Below are positions 1-8,187 of a DNA stretch of 8,992 bases, piece after piece (the stretch's first letter is position 1; the number at the start of each line of letters is the position of its first letter). The notes below the pieces were generated by a model. The model did not search any database, had not been told where the DNA came from, and worked only from the letters and a program-made list of their open reading frames with translations. The position numbers were made by a program, and so were the translations under genes. This DNA comes from a bacterium (GTDB taxonomy: Bacteria > UBA10199 > DSSB01), in assembly GCA_030426445.1 (NCBI GenBank), contig JAUHYS010000074.1, positions 1-8,992 on the forward strand, read 5' to 3'.

Positions 1-1107
1 CCAATAAATCACCTGCGAACTTTTTTGCGTCATCAATTCCTGGTTAGCAAAATGGGCTTGTAAGTCGACCTCTAAATCAAATTTGGGAATTTTTAATTTC
101 CACTCAATGGGATAAATTCCACCGGACTGGGGGCTCTTCCAGGTTTTTTTAGGAATCCAAAAAATGTCTGAACGCGAGAGTGAATATTTTTTCCCGGCTT
201 CGTCAACATAGGTTCCGCTATAATAATCCTGTTGAGAGCCCCTCTGGTCTCGCACGCGAAAAAGCATGAGAGCGGCCTTATTTTTTAAAGGCAGACTCAG
301 CCAATCCCAACCGATTTGATTTTTGGACAAAGTTGAAGAACTAAACTCGTGATCCATCCAGGCTTGGCCGGTCACTGTATAGCTATTTTTTGCGATGTGG
401 AGTTTTCCTGCAACCGGTAAGTGTGTATAGGAATAATAATAACTACCATTGACCAAACCTTTTTCATCCTGCTGAGAAGACTTTTGTGAAAATCCATTTT
501 CACCATGCAAGAGGGGGGATTGCGGGACCTGCATCTTTAAATCCATAGCGATGTTAAGACCTTGTGCAATCGTCTCGGCCTTTAAAGTCAAAACGTTGTT
601 TTCATCCATCTCGGCATAGAAACCAGGTAACCAGACCTTAAGCTGCTGCTTTGAAGCCCCGGCTAAATCCAGGACAGCTCTTTGTATGGACTCAGCAAAG
701 TAAAATTTTCTTTCATTTAGATCACTGACGGCAAGGTGTCCGAGATAAATTTGCTGGCTACGCCATGCACTTTTTTGTTCATCATGGGTTTGATTGTTTT
801 CAGGTTTTAAAGCTCGTCGAAACACGGTCCACTGAAAACCCCATTTTTTTCCCGAAGCATCTTGCAGATGTCCAGTAAAATACCACCATTCGGTTTGAAA
901 ATCAGGGTGCGATCCATGATCACGAGGAAAGGACCAAGTGTAACCCGGTTGGGCTTTTAAAAAACCCTTTTTGTTCGTGCTTTCATGGCCTTGAGCCCTT
1001 AATGGGAAATTAAAAGCATATATGATAAATAGAGTAGATATTATCAAGTGCGTCAAAGTATGCGTTATGGTTTTTTTAAAAAATAAGGGGAATTTGTTTA
1101 TTTTCAT
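1..1107 (-). CDS. Exported lipocalin-like AttH/CrtC-family protein, C-terminus cut by window edge
   Basis: The frame is open from an ATG at 1107 to the left edge, giving 369 codons without the stop. The N-terminus has a basic stretch (KKTITH), a hydrophobic core around residues 21-36 and a small-residue exit (LRAQG, about 37-40), which looks like a Sec signal peptide. The mature part carries the hallmarks of the AttH / carotenoid 1,2-hydratase-like family (COG5621): TEWWYFTGHL at 72-81, AWMDHEF at about 249-255, GWDW at 266-269, and YPIEWKLKIP near the end of the visible part. Family members usually end about 30-50 residues later, so little is missing. Characterised relatives include CrtC carotenoid hydratase; most AttH-like proteins have no proven substrate, and no carotenoid genes are visible, so I do not call it CrtC. 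It lies 54 nt downstream of the kinase gene on the same strand, so it may be cotranscribed. No Shine-Dalgarno is visible before the ATG; TTG codons at 18 and 21 are weaker alternative starts. Confidence 0.85.
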   Translation of the reverse strand, partial: MKINKFPLFFKKTITHTLTHLIISTLFIIYAFNFPLRAQGHESTNKKGFLKAQPGYTWSFPRDHGSHPDFQTEWWYFTGHLQDASGKKWGFQWTVFRRALKPENNQTHDEQKSAWRSQQIYLGHLAVSDLNERKFYFAESIQRAVLDLAGASKQQLKVWLPGFYAEMDENNVLTLKAETIAQGLNIAMDLKMQVPQSPLLHGENGFSQKSSQQDEKGLVNGSYYYSYTHLPVAGKLHIAKNSYTVTGQAWMDHEFSSSTLSKNQIGWDWLSLPLKNKAALMLFRVRDQRGSQQDYYSGTYVDEAGKKYSLSRSDIFWIPKKTWKSPQSGGIYPIEWKLKIPKFDLEVDLQAHFANQELMTQKSSQVIYW

Positions 1108-1161
1108 TACATTTGTGTCATAACATGCGTCATTTTTTTGTATAAGAAATTATTTCAAACA

Positions 1162-4100
1162 TCAACCATGAGATTTTAATGAAAAAACAAATTGCGTTCC
1201 CATGTTGACTTGGCTTTTGACCCAAATTTTGCCCTGATTTTTTTCCACCATTTCCTTACACATGATAAGCCCTAAACCTGTTCCTTTTTCTCCTAAAGTG
1301 CCTTGAGAGGAAAAGTGGGTTTCCTTTACAAAAAGTTTGCCGATTTGCTCTTCGGTCATCCCCAGGCCCGAATCACTGACTGATATTTCGATATGATCCC
1401 CTATATTCTTGGCAGCAATCGCGATGATGCCCCCTTTAGGAGTAAATTTAATCGCATTGGAGATTAAATTTCTGATCACGGTATCAATCATATTTTCATC
1501 TGCAAAAGCCGTCGTTTTACCTTCTATCAAATTTTTTAATTCAATCCCTTTTTGGCGCGCACTAAAACGGTAGAGTTCTAGATTGCGACTAGCAATCTCA
1601 TCAATCGGTATTAAGCTGGGTTCAAACTTCATCGCACCGGATTCGATCCTTGACCATTGCAACAAGTTGTTAAGCAATTCCAGTGCATTGTTTCCAGCCT
1701 GAAAAATATCGCTACCAAATTCTTTGACCCTATCTCCTTTCATTTGATCACCCCGCTCGGCAAGCATCTGGCCGTAGGTAACAATAGGATTAAAGGGGGT
1801 CCGCAAATCATGGGAAATAAGAGAAAAGAATTTGTCCTTGGTTGCATTGAGTTTTTCGAGTTCTTTCGATTGCGTGTCTAATAATTCGTTTTCCATTTTT
1901 AAACGCTCTTGTTCCAGCTTGAGTCGTTCTTTTTCTTCACGCTCGGCAATCGCTTGCACATTGCTAATAGCCATCGCGGCTTGCGTGCCTAAAATAGTGA
2001 CCATTTCAACACGATCATCGGTAAAAGCGTGCGTACTAAGGTTGTTTTCTAAATAAACCACGCCCACTAAATCTTGCTGTTTCAGTAAGGGAATGCACAA
2101 TACCGATTTCGGCTGATTGTCGATAATATAAGAAGTTCCCATAAAGCGTTTATCCTGGGTGACATCGTCTAAAACCAAATAGGTTTTTGTTCGCTGGACA
2201 TAGTTTACAATCTCAGAACACACCGGGTATTTTTTAGGCACCTCTGCAATCGAAAGCGGCTCAAGGAATTCGGGATCACTTGCACCGAAAGGCTTACTAA
2301 CTTGAAGCCGCAACTCATCTCCTTCTAGCAGCATCAAACTACCTACTTCGGAACCTGCATTTTTCATCAAAAGATCAATCAGTTTTTTTAATAACTGATC
2401 CAGCTCAATCTCACCCAAGAGAATTTGGTTTGCCTTTAAAATCGTCTCGATATCTAAATAAGTTTTCTTAGTGATGGTGGTTAAAGTCGTCGTTTCTTTT
2501 TTAGAGATAGCTTCCAAATACTCAGGTTCATTTTTAATAAGTTGAGGGTGACGGTCTTGCAAATATTTCACCTTGGCGGAAGACCCCCAACGGCGATAAT
2601 AATACGTCGCTTCGCGCATGTAGATCTTAGCAATTCTTAAATAACCTAGCTGTAAATAATATTCACCTGCCAGCTCACAGGCCAATGCGGTCTCGTGAAT
2701 AAAATTATTCTCTTTGGCTAAACGAATCGATTTTTCAAAGAGCTGTACAGCCTGCCCTATTTGATGCTCTGCACCTGCCAGTAAAGCCTGTATCAAACAA
2801 TACTTATGCTCATAATTCATGGGGCCTAAATTTTTCCATTTGAGAAGTCTTTTCTGGTTTTTATGGACCCTCCTTAAGAGCTTGCCTTTGAACTGCGCTT
2901 TTTCATTTAGAATAGCTAGGCAAGTTAAAGAATCATAAAAATGATACACGGGAACACTTGCAGTCCCAATCATGGCATCTTTATATTTTTTAACCGTTTT
3001 AGAAAAATCAAAAGCCTTTTCGTATTTTCCAAAATGATAGGCGAGAATCAATTTTAGGACATGGGCCTTGACAATCACCGCTTGATCATTTTTGGAAAAA
3101 GCTTGCCGTAATATTTTTTCCTCATCTGCCGCCTTTCCTGTTAGCTGATAAGGAAACTCTTTTATCTCCATAAAATTAGATCCTGCTTGATAAAAAAGTT
3201 GAGAGACATTAAGAACTGTCACTTGATTATTGCGCCGCATTGTATCCACGGACTGCATGATCTCTTCATGTAAATCCGCTAAATTTTTTCCTGAATAAAA
3301 AGCGTTCATCAAATAAAAGAAAGAACACCAAGAGCTAAACTCAAGATCCCCAACTTCTAGACCTTTACGCTCGCCTTCGCTTAAAGCAGGGAGCGTTTCA
3401 CGAAGCGGCTCTTTCCAATGCTGGATAAAGCCATGATAGCCAACGTAAACACGCGCAATGTGACTCTTGGCATTGAGTCGCCAAACCAGTTCAATAGCGG
3501 TTTTTCCTAACTCGTAAGCCTTGTCTGGTGAGCCTAATATCCAACCCAGTATTAAAGAATAAGTTGTCAACAACATGGGAGACTCTCTTGAGTTGCCATA
3601 TTGCAGAGTATTGATCAAAGCACGGCAGGCTAAAACCACATAAAGCTCTTGAGAAAACATGTAAGCAGGTGAAGCGATTCTAAGTTGAATCCTAGCACTG
3701 GCTTTTTTATATTCGTTTTTCATTTTGGGAAGCCCTAATATGGCCTCTATTTTTTTGCCATAAATCACAAAGGCCGACTTCAAAATATAATACATCACCT
3801 GAAGCTTGCTGGGCTTTTCGGGAACTTTCTCGCCTAAAATTTTAAGCGCTTCTAAACCCGCTCGAACAGCCTCTTCTAGTTTGTGTTGAGAGATATAAGC
3901 CTGAATTTGTATTTCGTAGGCAGGGACTTTATCTAAAGTTGTTTTTGCACAACTTAAAATGGTTTTTACCCATTCATTCATTCTGTCAATATCATTGTTC
4001 ATCGCTGCGGTTTCTGCATTTTCTAAATGAACATTGAGGCAGTATGAATAGTTTTGCTGCCACGCATCTTTTGCAAGCAAACTCAAAGCTTTTCTAAAAT

Positions 4101-6423
4101 ATTCATAAGCGGGTCCAAAGGCTGCAGATTTTTTGGCTTTAAGCCCGGCTTTATAGTTAATCCTACTCAGTTTTTCGGCTTCTTCGGGGTTTAAGTTTTC
4201 TGTGGAATAATTGAGGTGGTTCGCAATATCGATCAGTCGATGTTCTATTTGCTCGGGACTCAGTTTAGCCAGCATTAAGGTCCCCATTTTTTGATGTAAA
4301 CTCGCCTGAATTTCTTTGGGAATCAAGGCATAGGCTGCCTGCTGAATACGGTCATGCGCAAAACGATACTGGACAGAAAGATCACTTTGCTCTTCGGCCG
4401 AAGCCCCAATCCCCACCCATTTATAACTATCACTTAAAGGAATCACAATTCCCAGATTAAGCGGAAACTTTAAGGCGTCGGCAATTGCTTGAGCAGACAT
4501 TTCGCTGACTATGGCCAGGGTTTCATAATCGAACTCGTTGCCTAAACAAGCCGCCATTTGCAAAATATCCTGGCTGGTCTGGGGAAGCTGCCGAAGTTTA
4601 TCCATCATTAATTCAACCACATTGTCGGTAATGGCTTGGGAATAAATATTGCTAATATCCCAAGACCAACGGCCTTTTTTTAGATCAAAAAATAAGAGAG
4701 CTTCGCTATGAAGTGATTTTAAAAATTCGCTGATAAAAAAGGGGTTGCCACGCGTCTTTTGCAAGACCCATTCACTGAGCTCTGATACCTCGTTGGGACT
4801 CAAACTTAAAGTATCCGCAACCATTTCCTCCAAAGCATTTTTAGAAAGGGGTTCGAGTTTAATCTGGGTTAAGCCAGCGAACCGTCCTTGAAGCTCCCGA
4901 ATGATACTGTGCAAGGCATGTGAAGAGCCCATTTCGTTATCGCGAAAGGCTCCAATAAAAAATAAGTACTCGCTTTCGATGGAAGATAAAAGTTCCTGAA
5001 TTAAATTTAACGAAGCCGAATCAGCCCATTGCAAATCGTCTAAAAAAAGCACCAAAGGGTGTTCCTTATGAGTAAAGACCTGAATGAACTTTTGAAAAAC
5101 GTAACGAAAACGATTTTGATTTTCCGCCGGGCCCAAGGAAGGTACCGGAGTTTGATGTCCCAAAATCATTTCCACTTCCGGAATCACTTGAATAATGACT
5201 TGACCATTAGGCCCTAAAGCTTCACTGAGTGCTACGCGCCAATGTTCGAGTTGGCTTTCATCTTCTTCGAGTAGCTGTTGTACTAAATTGCGAAAAGCCC
5301 TGACCAAAGAACTGTAAGGAATATTTTTTTGAAACTGATCAAACTTTCCACTGATAAAATAACCCCGACTTTGGGTAATGGGCTTGTAAATTTCCTGCAC
5401 CAAGGCCGATTTACCAATACCGGCTGGCCCCGAAACTAACATCACTTCGGTTTTACCAGATTGAACCCGATCATAAAGATTTAAGAGCTGATTTAACTCG
5501 TGCTCTCTACCATAGAGTTTTTCGGGCATGACAAATTGGTCCGAATGATCGAATTTACCGAGTGGAAAACCTGCAATGTGGTGCTTTTTTTTCCATTGAT
5601 TGGCACAGGTTTCTAAATCAATTAAAAGACCATAGCTTGATTGATAGCGCCTTTCTGCATCCTTGGAAAGCATCTTGAGAATGATTTGATTTAAAACCGT
5701 TGGAATGTCTGACCGATGCTGCTGCAGTGGCGGTGGCGAGATCGCTAAATGACTGTAGATGAGATTGAGCGGATCGGTCTCTAAAAAAGGGAGCGTCCCA
5801 GTCAATAATTCGTAAAAAGTGACCCCAAGAGAATAAACGTCACTGCGTTGATCCACCGAACGGTTCATCCGTCCGGTTTGTTCCGGAGACATATAAGGTA
5901 AACTGCCTTCTAAAAAAGCGGGATTATGAAAAACCGGGATTTCTTTGGGAATAAGAGCAGCCTGGCCAAAGTCACATATCTTCACAATCTTTTTTTCGGG
6001 GTCGTAAAGGATATTAGCGGGTTTAATGTCTTTATGAATAATATTTTTTTGATGAATTTCACCCAAGGCTTGGGTAATTTCAATCGCAATAGAAAAAAAA
6101 TCTCCTAACTCCATTCCGCCTTCGGGAATCAACTCATTTAAGGCACAGCCACCAAAGTCTTCTAATATAATCATGTAGCTGTCATGATAAGACTTGAACT
6201 CTAAAGCGTGGAGCAAACGTTCGCCTTTTAGTTGATGCATCAGCTGAAACTCTTGTTTAAAACGCCCGACTTCTTCGGGTGTGGGCTGTTCGGATTTAAG
6301 TAATTTAATGACAATGGGACAATGGTCCTCAAGTCTTAAGGCCCGATAAACCCGAGTTCGAGGACTTTGATAAATGAGTTTTTCGGTTTGATAGCCTTCA
6401 AGCTTGACGAGAAATTCATTCAC
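1162..6423 (-). CDS. Trifunctional Ser/Thr protein kinase - AAA-type ATPase - GAF sensor histidine kinase (1753 aa)
   Basis: This is a cytoplasmic multidomain signalling protein with no membrane segment. Residues about 10-275 form a Hanks-type kinase: K40 in VIK, catalytic loop HKDIKPAN (H130, D132, N137), DFG at D151, and SPEQTGRMN followed by RSDVYSLG. The glycine-rich loop (IYQSPRTRVYRA) has no glycine, as is usual in this family. Residues about 300-700 are a STAND/AAA_16-like ATPase with YGRE, Walker A GPAGIGKSA (K338) and Walker B LVLFLDD (457-463). Residues about 700-1320 are helical and TPR-like. A GAF domain spans about 1335-1485, followed by a Glu/Lys-rich coiled coil to about 1530. 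HisKA has H1538 in SHDLRTPF; DLRT fits the D/ExxT/N phosphatase motif. HATPase has N1656, DSGLGM (D1684) and GEKGTGLGL. There is no receiver domain, so any response regulator is elsewhere. The architecture matches the cyanobacterial HstK type; the input signal is unknown. The start is GTG at 6423: an in-frame TAG lies two codons upstream, and no other start lies before the kinase fold. Confidence 0.95.
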   Translation of the reverse strand: MNEFLVKLEGYQTEKLIYQSPRTRVYRALRLEDHCPIVIKLLKSEQPTPEEVGRFKQEFQLMHQLKGERLLHALEFKSYHDSYMIILEDFGGCALNELIPEGGMELGDFFSIAIEITQALGEIHQKNIIHKDIKPANILYDPEKKIVKICDFGQAALIPKEIPVFHNPAFLEGSLPYMSPEQTGRMNRSVDQRSDVYSLGVTFYELLTGTLPFLETDPLNLIYSHLAISPPPLQQHRSDIPTVLNQIILKMLSKDAERRYQSSYGLLIDLETCANQWKKKHHIAGFPLGKFDHSDQFVMPEKLYGREHELNQLLNLYDRVQSGKTEVMLVSGPAGIGKSALVQEIYKPITQSRGYFISGKFDQFQKNIPYSSLVRAFRNLVQQLLEEDESQLEHWRVALSEALGPNGQVIIQVIPEVEMILGHQTPVPSLGPAENQNRFRYVFQKFIQVFTHKEHPLVLFLDDLQWADSASLNLIQELLSSIESEYLFFIGAFRDNEMGSSHALHSIIRELQGRFAGLTQIKLEPLSKNALEEMVADTLSLSPNEVSELSEWVLQKTRGNPFFISEFLKSLHSEALLFFDLKKGRWSWDISNIYSQAITDNVVELMMDKLRQLPQTSQDILQMAACLGNEFDYETLAIVSEMSAQAIADALKFPLNLGIVIPLSDSYKWVGIGASAEEQSDLSVQYRFAHDRIQQAAYALIPKEIQASLHQKMGTLMLAKLSPEQIEHRLIDIANHLNYSTENLNPEEAEKLSRINYKAGLKAKKSAAFGPAYEYFRKALSLLAKDAWQQNYSYCLNVHLENAETAAMNNDIDRMNEWVKTILSCAKTTLDKVPAYEIQIQAYISQHKLEEAVRAGLEALKILGEKVPEKPSKLQVMYYILKSAFVIYGKKIEAILGLPKMKNEYKKASARIQLRIASPAYMFSQELYVVLACRALINTLQYGNSRESPMLLTTYSLILGWILGSPDKAYELGKTAIELVWRLNAKSHIARVYVGYHGFIQHWKEPLRETLPALSEGERKGLEVGDLEFSSWCSFFYLMNAFYSGKNLADLHEEIMQSVDTMRRNNQVTVLNVSQLFYQAGSNFMEIKEFPYQLTGKAADEEKILRQAFSKNDQAVIVKAHVLKLILAYHFGKYEKAFDFSKTVKKYKDAMIGTASVPVYHFYDSLTCLAILNEKAQFKGKLLRRVHKNQKRLLKWKNLGPMNYEHKYCLIQALLAGAEHQIGQAVQLFEKSIRLAKENNFIHETALACELAGEYYLQLGYLRIAKIYMREATYYYRRWGSSAKVKYLQDRHPQLIKNEPEYLEAISKKETTTLTTITKKTYLDIETILKANQILLGEIELDQLLKKLIDLLMKNAGSEVGSLMLLEGDELRLQVSKPFGASDPEFLEPLSIAEVPKKYPVCSEIVNYVQRTKTYLVLDDVTQDKRFMGTSYIIDNQPKSVLCIPLLKQQDLVGVVYLENNLSTHAFTDDRVEMVTILGTQAAMAISNVQAIAEREEKERLKLEQERLKMENELLDTQSKELEKLNATKDKFFSLISHDLRTPFNPIVTYGQMLAERGDQMKGDRVKEFGSDIFQAGNNALELLNNLLQWSRIESGAMKFEPSLIPIDEIASRNLELYRFSARQKGIELKNLIEGKTTAFADENMIDTVIRNLISNAIKFTPKGGIIAIAAKNIGDHIEISVSDSGLGMTEEQIGKLFVKETHFSSQGTLGEKGTGLGLIMCKEMVEKNQGKIWVKSQVNMGTQFVFSLKSHG

Positions 6424-6430
6424 ACCCTAT

Positions 6431-6459
6431 AGTTTAAATGTTTCTATAAAATTTTCCAA
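6431..6459 (-). promoter_or_regulatory. Candidate sigma70-type promoter of the kinase gene
   Basis: On the minus strand, TTGGAA (6454-6459) and TAAACT (6431-6436) are separated by exactly 17 nt. Each matches the consensus at 4 of 6 positions. Initiation about 7 nt past the -10 would fall at 6423-6424, on the GTG start codon, implying a leaderless or nearly leaderless mRNA. The only purine-rich element before the GTG (AGGG) is 1 nt away, too close to act as a Shine-Dalgarno. The rest of the divergent region (6424-6490) also holds a plus-strand TATAAA at 6445-6450 that could be the -10 for apeB, but I see no good -35 for it. Confidence 0.35.
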
Positions 6460-6490
6460 GTAAGCTAAAAAAAATTTTAAAAGGATTTTC

Positions 6491-7786
6491 ATGTCTCAAA
6501 TCACTCTGGCCAAACAAAAGCCATTTAACCAAGGCTTCATCAGCTTTTTACAAAATTCTCCTACTCCCTTTCATGCGGTTAAAAATATGTCACAGCGCCT
6601 GATCGAAAAGGGATTTACTCAACTTAAAGAAAGTGAGGCCTGGTCTTTAAAACCAAAAGGTCAATATTTTGTCACTCGTAACCAGTCGTCTCTGATTGCT
6701 TTTTCTTACCATGCAAAAAACCCTCAAGCTTTTCAAATGATTGGAGCCCACACCGATAGCCCAGGCTTGCGTTTAAAGCCCAATACCGCCCTCAGCTTTA
6801 AAAACCTGATGCAAACCGGGACCGAAACCTACGGTGGCTTGCTGATGTCACCCTGGTTTGACCGTGATCTCTCCCTTGCGGGAAGAATTTATTACCAAGA
6901 CAAGGAGGGTAAAATTCATTTTAGCCTAGTGGATTTAAAACGGCCTTTGGCCATTATTTCAAGCTTGGCGATTCACTTAGACCGTGAGGTCAACCAAAAC
7001 AGGAGTCTCAACCCACAAAAGGAACTCGTCCCTATTTGGGGACATCAAAACAAAAAAGACCCGGATTTTCTAGCCTTACTTACCCAGGCAATCCAAAAAG
7101 AGCAGGGCTTAAAAAACTTTGGCAAGCTGCTTAGCCACGAACTGTATTTATACGATACCCAGGCTCCTGCTTATATCGGCTGGAATGAGGAATTTATTGC
7201 CTCGGCCCGTTTGGATAATTTACTCAGTTGCTATGTGGCTCTGGAAAGCCTGGTTGCTCAAAAACAAAGCCATGCCTTGATCGTGTGTAACGACCACGAA
7301 GAGGTGGGGTCCAATAGTGCCATTGGCGCGGACGGGACTTTTTTGCAAGACGTCTTAAAACGTCTTTATCCAAAAAACGAAAGCTTTCTTTGTGCTATGG
7401 CAAAAAGCTTCATGATTTCATGTGATAACGCGCATGCCCATCACCCCAACTACCCCGAAAAACACGACCCCTTGCATGGCCCTCTACTCAATGGCGGCCC
7501 GGTCATTAAAATTAACGCCAACCAACGCTATGCCACCAATAGCGAGACCGAGGCTAGGTTTGTCGCCATTTGCGAAAAAGCGAAGATTCCCTATCAAAAA
7601 TTTGTGGTGCGCAGTGATATGGCCTGTGGTTCCACGATTGGGCCTATCACAGCGGCTAAATTAGGCATCAAAACGCTAGATATCGGTGTGCCCAGCCTAG
7701 CCATGCACTCCATTCGAGAACTTGCTGGCACCCAAGATGTTTATTGGCTTTATCAGGCATTGAGTGATTTTTTATATCAGCGGTAG
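6491..7786 (+). CDS. apeB: M18-family metallo-aminopeptidase (aspartyl aminopeptidase type)
   Basis: This 431-residue protein matches the usual length of bacterial M18 enzymes (about 430). They are cytoplasmic di-metal aminopeptidases that remove N-terminal residues, often acidic ones, and form large oligomers. All expected metal and catalytic positions are present: H87 in GAHTDSPGLRLKP, D242 in ARLDNLLSCY, E270-E271 in DHEEVGSNSAIGADGT, D312 in SCDNAHAHHPNYPEKHDP, and H406 in LAMHSIREL. The PTPFHAV motif at 24-30 is also typical. The start is ATG at 6491, with AAGGA at 6481-6485 five nt upstream. It is divergent from the kinase, and no operon partner is evident. Its last codon and TAG stop lie inside the left copy of an 18-bp repeat shared with the end of relE. 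No terminator hairpin follows, so transcription may run into higBA. The name apeB follows the Pseudomonas naming; substrate preference cannot be read from sequence. Confidence 0.95.
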   Translation: MSQITLAKQKPFNQGFISFLQNSPTPFHAVKNMSQRLIEKGFTQLKESEAWSLKPKGQYFVTRNQSSLIAFSYHAKNPQAFQMIGAHTDSPGLRLKPNTALSFKNLMQTGTETYGGLLMSPWFDRDLSLAGRIYYQDKEGKIHFSLVDLKRPLAIISSLAIHLDREVNQNRSLNPQKELVPIWGHQNKKDPDFLALLTQAIQKEQGLKNFGKLLSHELYLYDTQAPAYIGWNEEFIASARLDNLLSCYVALESLVAQKQSHALIVCNDHEEVGSNSAIGADGTFLQDVLKRLYPKNESFLCAMAKSFMISCDNAHAHHPNYPEKHDPLHGPLLNGGPVIKINANQRYATNSETEARFVAICEKAKIPYQKFVVRSDMACGSTIGPITAAKLGIKTLDIGVPSLAMHSIRELAGTQDVYWLYQALSDFLYQR

Positions 7787-7793
7787 ATGTCTT
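7776..7793 (+). repeat. Left copy of an 18-bp direct repeat flanking higBA
   Basis: The sequence atcagcggtagatgtctt matches 8577-8594 at 17 of 18 positions; the last 13 bases are identical. This copy includes the final Arg codon and TAG stop of apeB. Read on the minus strand it would encode Asp-Ile-Tyr-Arg-stop, the same C-terminal residues as relE, but a TAA immediately upstream in that frame means no gene remains here. Confidence 0.75.
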
Positions 7794-7800
7794 AATATAA

Positions 7801-7846
7801 AAACATTATAAACATTAGCTTGATGTTATATCATATATATGTTATA
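7801..7846 (+). promoter_or_regulatory. Candidate HigA operator: array of AACAT/ATGTT half-sites
   Basis: Two copies of AAACATTA (7801-7808, 7810-7817) and two copies of ATGTTATA (7823-7830, 7839-7846) share the core AACAT in opposite orientations. Together they surround and overlap the higBA promoter. Antitoxins of the HigA class commonly bind inverted repeats in their own promoter and repress it, so this is a plausible autoregulatory site. The region is very AT-rich, so some of these matches could be chance. Confidence 0.4.
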
Positions 7847-7848
7847 AA
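7820..7848 (+). promoter_or_regulatory. Candidate sigma70-type promoter of higBA
   Basis: TTGATG (7820-7825) and TATAAA (7843-7848, within TATAAAAT) are separated by 17 nt. The -35 matches consensus at 4 of 6 positions and the -10 at 5 of 6. The expected start about 7 nt after the -10 coincides with the higB ATG at 7854. No Shine-Dalgarno precedes that ATG, which agrees with a leaderless transcript. Confidence 0.5.
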
Positions 7849-7853
7849 ATTCT

Positions 7854-8186
7854 ATGGGCATTCAATTTTATCAGACTTCGAGTGGTAAAAGTCCGGTTGA
7901 AGATTTTTTATCAGGTCTTTCTCATGAAACCCAAACTGAATTTGTTGAAGCTTTAAATCTTCTAGAACAGGGAAGAGCTCTCACAATGCCATTAAGCAGG
8001 AATCTGTCTAGTATATACAAAGGCCTTCATGAACTAAGATTTAGAGATCAAGCCGGTCAAATAAGGTTTTTTTATTTTATCAAAAAAGGGGCCTCAATTT
8101 ATTTGCTACATGCCTTAAGAAAAAAAACGCAAACTATCTCAAAGAAAGATAGGGAGTTAATTTTAAAACGGATAAAGGAGATTTAA
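7854..8186 (+). CDS. higB: HigB-like type II toxin, phage Gp49-like/RelE superfamily
   Basis: This 110-residue protein has the features of the Gp49-like (DUF891, PF05973) branch of RelE-fold toxins: an N-terminus IQFYQTSSGKSPVEDFL, the central strand block HELRFRDQAGQIRFFYF (60-76), and LLHALRKKTQTISKKDRE (84-101). Toxins of this group are generally ribosome-dependent mRNA endonucleases, with basic residues such as those in the central and C-terminal blocks needed for RNA binding or cleavage; which residues act here is not established. It is followed by its antitoxin after a single base, in the toxin-first order typical of higBA. The start fits the usual family N-terminus, but no Shine-Dalgarno is visible and the promoter -10 lies only 5 nt upstream, suggesting leaderless translation. 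No frameshift or missing block is evident. The module is more AT-rich than apeB by eye. Confidence 0.9.
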   Translation: MGIQFYQTSSGKSPVEDFLSGLSHETQTEFVEALNLLEQGRALTMPLSRNLSSIYKGLHELRFRDQAGQIRFFYFIKKGASIYLLHALRKKTQTISKKDRELILKRIKEI

Positions 8187-8187
8187 C

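Noticed and set aside
1108..1161. Terminator or regulatory hairpin between the kinase and the AttH-like gene
   Set aside because: I found only short direct repeats (gtcat) and no stable inverted repeat followed by a T tract; a TTGAAA on the minus strand has no -10 at proper spacing.
1657..2056. Two 74-codon plus-strand open frames opposite the histidine kinase part
   Set aside because: They are antisense to conserved HisKA/GAF coding sequence, have low-complexity translations, and have no convincing ribosome binding sites.
5926..6108. 60-codon plus-strand open frame opposite the Ser/Thr kinase domain
   Set aside because: It is antisense to the catalytic loop and DFG region of the kinase, whose conservation explains the open frame.
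7422..7664. 80-codon plus-strand open frame inside apeB
   Set aside because: It lies fully within the well-supported M18 frame; its translation is rich in Pro, Thr and Met and resembles no known family.
7777..7850. Remnant of a second relE gene on the minus strand next to apeB
   Set aside because: Only Asp-Ile-Tyr-Arg-stop is recovered; a TAA lies directly before it in frame, and no other RelE motif is seen upstream. It is better treated as a repeat copy.
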